Positions 1 to 7,169 of a stretch of 11,535 nt of DNA are shown here, piece after piece (the stretch's first letter is position 1; the number at the start of each line of letters is the position of its first letter). Below the pieces are notes generated by a model. The model made no database searches, had not been told where the DNA came from, and worked only from the letters and a program-made list of their open reading frames with translations. The stretch is taken from assembly GCA_015484935.1 (NCBI GenBank), contig WFUQ01000123.1, positions 1-11,535 of the forward strand, read 5' to 3'. The DNA comes from Gammaproteobacteria bacterium (GTDB lineage Bacteria > Pseudomonadota > Gammaproteobacteria > SZUA-229). The position numbers were made by a program, and so were the translations under genes.

Positions 1-543
1 AGGTGACAACCAGTAAGCGGCCGATATCAGACACAGGTTCAGCAGGATAGGCGTGAACGCAGGCACCGCGAACTGATTGAAGCTGTTGAGGATGCCCCCG
101 GCAAAAGCCACCAGCGCGATAAAAAACAGGTAAGGGAAGGTGATACGCAACATATCGGCGGTCAGGTCGAAACGGGCCGGTTCGTCGATGAAACCGGGCG
201 CAAATACCGTGACCAGCAGCGGTGCAGCCAGGGAGCCTGCGATGGTGATGAGCAGCAGGATACTGCCGAGGCTGCCGGCGACATGGTTGAGCAGGTCCTG
301 TAGCTGCTCGGGGCGTTTTTCCTTGTACTCGGAAAACACCGGCACGAAAGCCTGCGAGAATGCGCCTTCGGCGAACAGGCGACGCATGAAATTAGGAATT
401 TTGAACGCCACCAGAAACGCATCGGTGCTACCCGTCGCGCCGAACAGCGTCGCCAGAGTGATATCCCGCAGCAGTCCGAAAACGCGCGAAAGTAGAGTCA
501 TGCTGCCGACCACGAGGGTCGATGACAACAGTTTGCTGCTCAG
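1..543 (-). CDS. murJ: Lipid II flippase MurJ (MviN), N-terminal 181 residues, 3' part outside window
   Basis: MurJ moves lipid-linked peptidoglycan precursor (lipid II) across the inner membrane. It is a multi-pass MOP-superfamily protein. The minus-strand frame is open from the start to base 1. Visible family hallmarks are an N-terminal SRVFGLLRD motif (residues 19-27), [12 protein letters not shown] (40-51), [15 protein letters not shown] (54-68), and hydrophobic stretches near 92-115 and 138-152. The arginines and aspartate known to be essential in E. coli MurJ (R18, R24, D39, R52) have counterparts at about R20, R26, D41 and R54. The family usually has about 510-520 residues, so roughly two thirds are missing here. 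No ATG fits the start: the best match to homologues begins at CTG 541-543, seven bases after a perfect AGGAG (551-555). GTG 592-594 would add 17 residues and the first ATG (499-501) would cut into the first helix. It is divergent from rpsT. A TAGAAT -10-like box at 607-612 has no good -35. Identity is firm; the exact start is less sure. Confidence 0.95.
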   Translation of the reverse strand, partial: MSSKLLSSTLVVGSMTLLSRVFGLLRDITLATLFGATGSTDAFLVAFKIPNFMRRLFAEGAFSQAFVPVFSEYKEKRPEQLQDLLNHVAGSLGSILLLITIAGSLAAPLLVTVFAPGFIDEPARFDLTADMLRITFPYLFFIALVAFAGGILNSFNQFAVPAFTPILLNLCLISAAYWLSP

Positions 544-550
544 CTTGCGT

Positions 551-555
551 CTCCT
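551..555 (-). promoter_or_regulatory. Ribosome binding site that supports the CTG start of murJ
   Basis: The minus strand reads AGGAG here, followed by seven bases and then CTG (541-543). The spacing is ideal for initiation at that codon. No ATG, GTG or TTG lies at a comparable distance in the murJ frame, so this site decides the start. The assignment is an inference from position and from the N-terminal length usual in homologues. Confidence 0.6.
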
Positions 556-623
556 CTGAAATGGTCTCTGGGGGATGTGGACAAAGTTCCGCACCGAAAA
601 GTCGCCATTCTATCCAATTCCGG

Positions 624-652
624 TTGACAAATGCGGCCGAAACTGGCATTTT
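624..652 (+). promoter_or_regulatory. Probable sigma-70 promoter of rpsT
   Basis: A perfect TTGACA (624-629) is followed after 17 bases by CATTTT (647-652), which keeps the important second A and last T of a -10 box. Transcription would start near 659, leaving a leader of about 28 bases before the rpsT start at 687. The -35 box is convincing and the -10 is moderate. It lies within the intergenic region shared with divergent murJ. Confidence 0.6.
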
Positions 653-686
653 ACGCGCTCTTTTTTTCCAGAACAGGTATACCGTC

Positions 687-947
687 TTGGCTAACTCAGC
701 ACAAGCTAAAAAACGCGCCCGACAGGCCGAGAATCATCGCATCGCCAATGCAGGCATGCGTTCCATGATGCGCACATACATCAAACGGGTTTATTACGCA
801 GTCGAAGCAGGCGATAAAGCCGCGGCAGAAACAGCATACAAAGAAGCCACACCTGTCATCGACCGTATGGCCGGCAAAGGTCTTATCCATGCCAATAAAG
901 CTGCTCGTACCAAGAGTCGTATGAACAACAATATCCGCAATATGTAA
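687..947 (+). CDS. rpsT: 30S ribosomal protein S20
   Basis: S20 is a primary 16S rRNA-binding protein of the small subunit. The predicted 86-residue product is very basic and shows the family pattern: [17 protein letters not shown] at the N-terminus, RTYIKRV in the middle, and [17 protein letters not shown] near the end. The start is TTG at 687-689, with a short AGG nine bases upstream. In E. coli, rpsT also starts with UUG, and this weak start is part of its translational autoregulation by excess S20, so the feature may be functionally conserved. A longer open frame reaches upstream to 522 but would cover the promoter and the murJ 5' region. The gene is monocistronic, with its own promoter and a terminator 25 bases after the stop. 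Length is one residue shorter than E. coli S20. Confidence 0.97.
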   Translation: MANSAQAKKRARQAENHRIANAGMRSMMRTYIKRVYYAVEAGDKAAAETAYKEATPVIDRMAGKGLIHANKAARTKSRMNNNIRNM

Positions 948-972
948 ATTTAGGGTATTGCTGAATCTGAAG

Positions 973-997
973 AAGCCGGTTTTCGACCGGCTTTTTT
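973..997 (+). terminator. Intrinsic terminator of rpsT
   Basis: An 8-bp perfect stem, AAGCCGGT (973-980) with ACCGGCTT (986-993), closes a 5-base TTTCG loop and runs into a T tract ending at 997. It lies 25 bases after the rpsT stop. On the minus strand the hairpin is followed only by CTTCTTC, so termination of read-through from proB would be weaker. Confidence 0.93.
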
Positions 998-1010
998 ATT
1001 GTCCGGAGAA

Positions 1011-1092
1011 TTTGCCGCGAAGAAGGCGAAGTGCCGCAAGTAAAACCAAGCACACCCACCCGTCATTCTCGCTAAAAGCACGCGGGGATGGC
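1011..1092 (+). repeat. Composite dispersed repeat, copy 1 (module A + degenerate module B)
   Basis: Module A (1011-1049) is a 39-base GCCGCGAAG/GCGAAG/GCAA/TAAAA pattern that matches 1153-1191 at 31 of 39 positions by my manual alignment. Twelve bases later comes module B (1062-1092), which starts GTCATTCTCGC and contains the imperfect palindrome ATTCTCGC (1065-1072) / GCGGGGAT (1082-1089). The A-then-B order is the same in copy 2. The minus-strand open frame at 950-1231 is an artefact of these repeats. Between copy 1 and copy 2 (1093-1152) I see nothing recognisable. Confidence 0.7.
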
Positions 1093-1152
1093 AAATCGAG
1101 AGCTGAATTTGTAGATGCGGGTCTTTGAGGGGGTTTAATAGCATGGAGCAGA

Positions 1153-1230
1153 TTAGCCGCGAAGTACGCGAAGGGATGCAAATAAAATCAACCGCAAACA
1201 TCCTGTCATTCCCGCGCAGGCGGGAATCCA
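1153..1230 (+). repeat. Composite dispersed repeat, copy 2 (module A + perfect module B palindrome)
   Basis: Module A occupies 1153-1191. Module B (1204-1230) carries a 20-base palindrome at 1208-1227, ATTCCCGC-GCAG-GCGGGAAT, with perfect 8-bp arms. It fits the ATTCCC-N8-GGGAAT consensus I recall for the neisserial dRS3 repeat, and similar palindromes are scattered in many proteobacterial genomes. The copy lies 142 bases after copy 1 in the same orientation. The DNA is noncoding and sits in the 3' region shared by the convergent genes rpsT and proB. Confidence 0.75.
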
Positions 1231-1273
1231 CATCCCGCCATAGTTGAACAATGGGGCCCCGTTAAAATTACAT

Positions 1274-1336
1274 GGGAATGACAAAACCCGAGGTGACAAC
1301 AAATATTTTCGCGTTTCTTTGCGCCCTTTGCGGCCA
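1274..1336 (-). repeat. Composite dispersed repeat, inverted degenerate copy 3 (half module B + module A)
   Basis: Bases 1274-1283 (GGGAATGACA) are the exact reverse complement of 1204-1213 in copy 2. Bases 1305-1334, read on the minus strand, give GGCCGCAAAGGGCGCAAAG and then an A-rich tail, resembling module A. Copies 2 and 3 therefore face each other and enclose 1231-1273, which holds a GGGGCCCC palindrome at 1253-1260. The third copy ends about 12 bases from the proB stop codon. Confidence 0.6.
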
Positions 1337-1348
1337 GCTTTCAAATCC

Positions 1349-3575
<2,227 letters not shown>

Positions 3576-3593
3576 TCATCTAAATGACGGGCC

Positions 3594-3622
3594 AAAAAAA
3601 AGTCCCGATAAAGGGACTTTTT
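3594..3622 (-). terminator. Intrinsic terminator after rplU-rpmA, before obgE
   Basis: The forward sequence has AAAAAGTCCC (3597-3606), loop GATAAA, and GGGACTTTTT (3613-3622), giving a perfect 10-bp stem. Read on the minus strand, the hairpin ends in eight T residues (forward A run 3594-3601), the form of a strong intrinsic terminator for rplU-rpmA. On the plus strand five T residues follow, so it could work both ways. It lies 42 bases after the rpmA stop and about 50 bases before the obgE start. Confidence 0.88.
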
Positions 3623-3664
3623 ATAATGTATCTGCCTGAATTGCCAGATATATCAACCAGATTG

Positions 3665-3928
3665 TTACCCTTGTACTGGTTGGATGCTCACTGTTCTGCG
3701 ATTGCGCGGGCCACGGATAGAAAATTCTACGTTGCCATCGGCTTTAGCGAAAAGAGTGTGGTCGCGACCCATGCCGACATTGTCACCAGCATGAAACTGT
3801 GTGCCGCGCTGACGTACCAGGATGTTGCCTGCTGTCACCAGCTCGCCACCATAACGTTTTACACCAAGTCGTTTGGATTCCGACTCGCGACCGTTGCGGG
3901 TACTGCCCGCCGCTTTTTTATGTGCCAT
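3665..3928 (-). CDS. rpmA: 50S ribosomal protein L27
   Basis: L27 sits near the peptidyl transferase centre, where its N-terminal tail contacts the P-site tRNA. The 87-residue product has the classic start [27 protein letters not shown], followed by [11 protein letters not shown] and [20 protein letters not shown]. The length is close to the family norm of about 85. The mature N-terminus follows the initiator Met directly; the cleaved extension seen in Firmicutes is absent. It is the second gene of a two-gene operon, 51 bases after rplU, and ends just before an intrinsic terminator. Confidence 0.98.
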   Translation of the reverse strand: MAHKKAAGSTRNGRESESKRLGVKRYGGELVTAGNILVRQRGTQFHAGDNVGMGRDHTLFAKADGNVEFSIRGPRNRRTVSIQPVQG

Positions 3929-3979
3929 GTTTATTCGTTCCCAATATGGATTTTTTTATGCCCGATATCCAGCAGATAT

Positions 3980-4291
3980 CTAGGCAGAAATACCTGTGAT
4001 TTCCAGCTCTGTGTAATGCTGGCGATGACCGGTACGTTTCTGATGATGTTTACGACGGCGGAACTTCATGATTTCGACTTTCTTGGCGCGGCCGTGGTTT
4101 TTTACCACTGCTGTCACCTTGCCGCCACTGACCAGAGGAGTGCCGATGTTGATATTGTCGCCATCAGCCACCATCAACACCTGATCCAGTTCGACCGTAG
4201 CGCCTTCGTCTGCATCCAGTAACTCGACGCGTAACACTTCGCCCTGAGTGACCTTATACTGTTTTCCACCTGTACTAACAACCGCGTACAT
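3980..4291 (-). CDS. rplU: 50S ribosomal protein L21
   Basis: L21 binds 23S rRNA in the large subunit. The 103-residue product begins [14 protein letters not shown] and ends in the family signature [28 protein letters not shown] region, matching E. coli L21 in length. I chose the ATG at 4289-4291 because GGAG (4298-4301 on the minus strand) sits six bases upstream. The in-frame TTG at 4301-4303 would add four residues and would lie in that binding site. It is the first gene of the rplU-rpmA operon and divergent from ispB, an arrangement also found in E. coli. Confidence 0.98.
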   Translation of the reverse strand: MYAVVSTGGKQYKVTQGEVLRVELLDADEGATVELDQVLMVADGDNINIGTPLVSGGKVTAVVKNHGRAKKVEIMKFRRRKHHQKRTGHRQHYTELEITGISA

Positions 4292-4327
4292 GGCGATCTC
4301 CAAAATTCGTTAAAAGAAAGGGCGCAA

Positions 4328-4356
4328 ATTATACCGATACGGATCGGCCGCCACAA
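4328..4356 (-). promoter_or_regulatory. Sigma-70 promoter of rplU-rpmA
   Basis: On the minus strand TTGTGG (4351-4356) is followed by a 17-base spacer and a perfect TATAAT (4328-4333). Transcription would start near 4321, giving a leader of about 30 bases. The spacer contains the inverted repeat CCGAT-ACGG-ATCGG (4334-4347), which could be an operator, though nothing in the window shows what would bind it. Confidence 0.8.
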
Positions 4357-4425
4357 GCTAAATATCCGCTGGAAACGGGATAATAGACGTGAATAGCGAA
4401 AAAAACGGCAGGTAAGGGCCGATCC
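4341..4425. repeat. Nine-base inverted repeat pair in the rplU/ispB divergent region
   Basis: GGATCGGCC (4341-4349) and GGCCGATCC (4417-4425) are exact reverse complements 67 bases apart. The first arm lies in the rplU promoter spacer and the second about 35 bases upstream of the ispB -35 box. It could be a pair of binding sites for a shared regulator, or chance. By a rough count, a 9-bp inverted match somewhere in a 227-base region is expected about once in ten such regions. Confidence 0.3.
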
Positions 4426-4460
4426 ACCTCGATTTCGCGCCGGTTATGGGCGACTAGTGC

Positions 4461-4490
4461 TTGACAGCTATCGCCTCGCCTACATAGGAT
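4461..4490 (+). promoter_or_regulatory. Probable sigma-70 promoter of ispB
   Basis: A perfect TTGACA (4461-4466) is followed by an 18-base spacer and TAGGAT (4485-4490). The predicted transcription start is near 4497, which leaves a leader of about 22 bases before the GTG at 4519. This agrees with that GTG being the real start rather than any upstream codon. Confidence 0.65.
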
Positions 4491-4518
4491 GCCCGTTCCT
4501 TCTATGACGTGACCCATC

Positions 4519-5547
4519 GTGACTTCAGCCAATACCCCAGAACCAGTCGATATCCACTCTGCAAAATCCGCTACCGGCATCGATATCCAGCCGGTGCTGG
4601 ACCTGTGTCACGAAGACATGGCGGCAGTGAATGCGGTGATCCGCGAGCGGTTGCGTTCCGAGGTCGCGCTGGTGAACCAGTTGGGACACTATATCATCGA
4701 TTCCGGTGGTAAACGCCTGCGGCCTATGCTGGCGCTGCTGGCGGCCCGTGCCAACGGTTATCAGGGCAATATGCACCATCTGCTGGCTGCCATCATCGAG
4801 TTCATCCACACTGCCACCTTGTTGCATGACGATGTGGTCGATGAATCCGATATGCGTCGCGGTCGCGAGACCGCCAATGCCCTGTTCGGCAATGCTGCCA
4901 GCGTACTGGTGGGGGATTTCCTGTATTCCCGCGCGTTCGAGATGATGGTCGATGTCGACAAGATGCAGGTCATGTCGATACTGGCCAATACCACCAATGT
5001 CATCGCCGAAGGTGAAGTCCTGCAGCTGATGAATGTGAACGACCCGGACACCTCGCAAGGTCGGTATATGGATGTGATCCACTGCAAGACCGCAAAATTA
5101 TTCGAAGCGGCGACCCGGCTAGGTGCGGTGTTATCTGATCGCAGCGAAGACGATGCCAAAGCCATGGCGCGTTATGGCATGCATCTGGGCACCGCTTTTC
5201 AGTTGATAGACGATGTTATGGACTACGCCTCCACCGCTGAAGACATGGGCAAGAATGTCGGTGATGACCTGGCCGAAGGCAAACCGACCCTGCCGTTGAT
5301 CTATGCCATGCAACAGGGTACGGATGAGCAGGCTGCATTGATACGTCGTGCTATCGAGAAGGGCGGGTACGATATGATCGAGCAGGTACAGGCGATCATC
5401 AAACAGACCGGTGCGCTGGAATATACCGAAGCCATGGCCAGAAACGAAGCCGAGCAGGCGCGGTTGCAACTACGCTATCTGCCGGATTCAGCGTACAAAC
5501 AGGCACTGGATACGCTGGCGTTATATTCCGCACAGCGCAGCAGCTAG
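4519..5547 (+). CDS. ispB: Long-chain polyprenyl diphosphate synthase (octaprenyl type)
   Basis: This trans-prenyltransferase extends farnesyl diphosphate with isopentenyl diphosphate to make the ubiquinone/menaquinone side chain. The 342-residue product has GGKRLRP (63-69), the first aspartate-rich motif LLHDDVVDESDMRRG (101-115), GDFLYSRAF (132-140), EGEVLQL (164-170), the second motif QLIDDVMDY (228-236), and GKNVGDDLAEGKPTLPL (244-260). Position -5 from the first motif is Ala99, a small residue as expected for long-chain products; whether C40 or another length cannot be read off. The start is GTG without a visible Shine-Dalgarno. It adds about 20 residues compared with E. coli IspB, and Met34 would be too late because it cuts conserved sequence. 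The gene is divergent from rplU and converges on the cytochrome P460 gene with only three bases between stop codons. Confidence 0.95.
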   Translation: MTSANTPEPVDIHSAKSATGIDIQPVLDLCHEDMAAVNAVIRERLRSEVALVNQLGHYIIDSGGKRLRPMLALLAARANGYQGNMHHLLAAIIEFIHTATLLHDDVVDESDMRRGRETANALFGNAASVLVGDFLYSRAFEMMVDVDKMQVMSILANTTNVIAEGEVLQLMNVNDPDTSQGRYMDVIHCKTAKLFEAATRLGAVLSDRSEDDAKAMARYGMHLGTAFQLIDDVMDYASTAEDMGKNVGDDLAEGKPTLPLIYAMQQGTDEQAALIRRAIEKGGYDMIEQVQAIIKQTGALEYTEAMARNEAEQARLQLRYLPDSAYKQALDTLALYSAQRSS

Positions 5548-5550
5548 GTA

Positions 5551-6036
5551 TTATCTCGGTAATACAGCCGGTTCGGTGAACACCCAGTCATTGTCTTTTA
5601 CCGGTGTATGGCAGGTGGTACACACCTGCATGCCTTTCTCGAACGGTTTCTGATCCAGTCCTACCCATCGCGCCCAGCCCCAGCCATACGTATCTGCATA
5701 TTTTTCAGAATCCTTGAACATGAATTCGGCATGTACGAATTTGCCGGGGGCTGTCGCGGCTGGCCAGCCTTTTAACTGGCTGTCTTTCCACACGACCTTG
5801 CCGATGATGGCACCATTCGGCCACGGGTTGGTCTTGCCCGAACGCGCCGCCTCAACAGCGATATCGTTACCCAGTATCACCCGGCTGGTATGGTTATCGG
5901 TTCGATGTGATACCGCGATGGTAGACCAGTTCTGCCAGCCGGTCGGGTAAGCGATGCCGTGTGAGCTGCCTGTGGCGATGGCATCGGAGGCGACGATAAG
6001 TGAAAGCAGTAGTAGCGGTTTCAGTACATGGCGCAT
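5551..6036 (-). CDS. Secreted cytochrome P460 family c-type haem protein
   Basis: The 161-residue product has a signal peptide (MRHVLKPLLLLSLIVAS, probable cleavage after A-I-A at residue 21) and one CXXCH haem site, CTTCH at 139-143, close to the C-terminus. That layout, with IAYPTGWQNW (28-37), NGAIIGKVVWK (74-84), GKFVHAEFMFKDSEKYADTYGWGWARW (98-124) and TPVKDNDWVFT, is what I know of the cytochrome P460 family. The best studied member, from Nitrosomonas, oxidises hydroxylamine and carries a lysine-haem cross-link. Lys80 in GAIIGKVVW is my candidate for that lysine, but this is uncertain and family members differ in function. The protein would act in the periplasm. The start was chosen for its GGAG six bases upstream (6043-6046); the frame extends 22 codons further upstream without homology. 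A TATACT box lies at 6073-6078 on the minus strand with no good -35. The substrate is unknown. Confidence 0.85.
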   Translation of the reverse strand: MRHVLKPLLLLSLIVASDAIATGSSHGIAYPTGWQNWSTIAVSHRTDNHTSRVILGNDIAVEAARSGKTNPWPNGAIIGKVVWKDSQLKGWPAATAPGKFVHAEFMFKDSEKYADTYGWGWARWVGLDQKPFEKGMQVCTTCHTPVKDNDWVFTEPAVLPR

Positions 6037-6124
6037 ATGTTTCTCCAGAGTGGTGATGAGTGGCTGGCAGCCAGTATATCGGTTTGTTCGCAGCGAATGC
6101 ACCCGCCGTAATACGGATAAAAAT

Positions 6125-6153
6125 TTGTTTGCTGGCTGTCCAGCGCATACAAT
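6125..6153 (+). promoter_or_regulatory. Probable sigma-70 promoter of gmk
   Basis: TTGTTT (6125-6130) is followed by a 17-base spacer and TACAAT (6148-6153), a good -10. The predicted start is near 6160, about 39 bases before the gmk ATG. It probably drives the gmk-rpoZ-spoT cluster, perhaps through to recG. Confidence 0.65.
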
Positions 6154-6198
6154 CGTGCGTCACCGCTACGGTATCGATTACGGCATAGTAAAACTCAC

Positions 6199-6819
6199 AT
6201 GGCAAAAGGCATCCTCTACATCATCTCGGCACCCTCCGGTGCAGGCAAAACCACACTGGTTCAGGCGCTGGTCGAGTCGGTCGCGGGTGTGGTGGTGTCG
6301 GTCTCTCACACAACCAGAGAGAAACGCGAGGGGGAGCAGGATGGGGTGAATTATCATTTCATCGATGTGCCCAGCTTCGAGACGATCAGGGATAACGGGG
6401 ATTTTCTGGAATATGCCCGGGTGTTCGATAACTATTACGGCACTTCCCGCCAGCACATACAGGAACAGCTGCTCAAGGGGCTGGATGTCATCCTGGAGAT
6501 AGACTGGCAGGGTGCGCGCCAGATACGGCAGTTGATGACCGACTGCATCAGCATCTTCATCCTGCCGCCTTCTATCGAGAGTCTGCGCGAACGTCTGACC
6601 TCTCGCGGGCAGGACAGCGAGGAGATCATCCAGCGGCGGATGCGTGAAGCGGTCGGTGAGATGTCACATTATGCAGAATTCGACTATATTGTAATCAACG
6701 ATGATCTGCAGCAGGCACTGACCGAACTGTCGTCTATTTTCATCAGTCAGCGCTTGAAACGCGATTATCAGCAGCAAAAGAGTATTGATTTGATCGCCGG
6801 GCTATTATCTGAGCCCTGA
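6199..6819 (+). CDS. gmk: Guanylate kinase
   Basis: Gmk phosphorylates GMP (and dGMP) with ATP to GDP in the cytosol, supplying GTP and the substrates for (p)ppGpp. The 206-residue product has the P-loop APSGAGKT (11-18), the GMP-binding segment SVSHTTREKREGEQDGVNYHF (34-54), FLEYA and NYYGTS (68-83 region), LEIDWQGARQIR (98-109), the lid region ERLTSRGQDSEEIIQRRM (130-147) and a C-terminal VINDDLQQA. The length matches E. coli Gmk (207). The start ATG has no clear Shine-Dalgarno, but it gives the normal N-terminus MAKGILYIISAPSG. It is followed after 85 bases by rpoZ and is divergent from the cytochrome gene. Confidence 0.98.
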   Translation: MAKGILYIISAPSGAGKTTLVQALVESVAGVVVSVSHTTREKREGEQDGVNYHFIDVPSFETIRDNGDFLEYARVFDNYYGTSRQHIQEQLLKGLDVILEIDWQGARQIRQLMTDCISIFILPPSIESLRERLTSRGQDSEEIIQRRMREAVGEMSHYAEFDYIVINDDLQQALTELSSIFISQRLKRDYQQQKSIDLIAGLLSEP

Positions 6820-6904
6820 AATAGTTTAAAATCAACCCTTTACAATATTGTTTACGGTGCGCATCGGCAGATGAGCGCCACATCTATCTGGAGTACAAAC
6901 CCGC

Positions 6905-7162
6905 ATGGCACGTTTAACCGTTGAAGATTGCCTCGATTACGTCGATAACCGTTTTGAATTAGTGCTGGTCTCAGCCAAACGTGCACGCCAGTTGGCGATG
7001 GGCGCAGAACCGCTGGTGCCGGTCGATAACGACAAACCTACCGTACTGGCATTGCGCGAGATCGCAGAGAACCTGATCGACAAAGACAAGCTGGATGAAG
7101 AAGTCGTGGTCGAAGATGATCTGGAAGCGATGATCGAAGGGGATTTGTCAGCGCAGATCTGA
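6905..7162 (+). CDS. rpoZ: DNA-directed RNA polymerase omega subunit
   Basis: Omega is the small subunit that helps fold the beta' subunit and, in E. coli, forms part of a ppGpp site on RNA polymerase. The 85-residue product starts [33 protein letters not shown], the conserved omega core, and continues with [14 protein letters not shown] (45-58) and an acidic tail. The usual length is 80-91. GGAG (6890-6893) lies 11 bases before the ATG, a slightly long spacing. The 85 bases between gmk and rpoZ contain no terminator. It is followed by spoT after only seven bases, which fits co-transcription. Confidence 0.97.
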   Translation: MARLTVEDCLDYVDNRFELVLVSAKRARQLAMGAEPLVPVDNDKPTVLALREIAENLIDKDKLDEEVVVEDDLEAMIEGDLSAQI

Positions 7163-7169
7163 TCAGCAG

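Noticed and set aside
522..686. Upstream in-frame ATG that would extend S20 by 55 residues
   Set aside because: The extension has no S20 homology, covers the rpsT promoter and overlaps the 5' end of murJ. The TTG at 687 gives the normal protein.
950..1231. Minus-strand open frame of 93 codons in the rpsT-proB gap
   Set aside because: It is built from the repeat modules (peptides like DSRLRGNDR are typical repeat artefacts), overlaps the rpsT terminator and has no ribosome binding site.
3622..3627. Perfect TATAAT on the plus strand just after the rpmA-obgE hairpin
   Set aside because: No plus-strand gene follows and no matching -35 is seen; it arises from the terminator T run.
3584..4222. 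Plus-strand open frame of 212 codons over rpmA and rplU
   Set aside because: It is a shadow of two unambiguous ribosomal protein genes and shows no family features.
4525..5082. Minus-strand open frame of 185 codons inside ispB
   Set aside because: Histidine-rich shadow frame of ispB with no recognisable domain.
6842..6851. ACAATATTGT palindrome upstream of rpoZ
   Set aside because: Ten-base AT-rich palindrome without a flanking promoter I can support; too short to call an operator.
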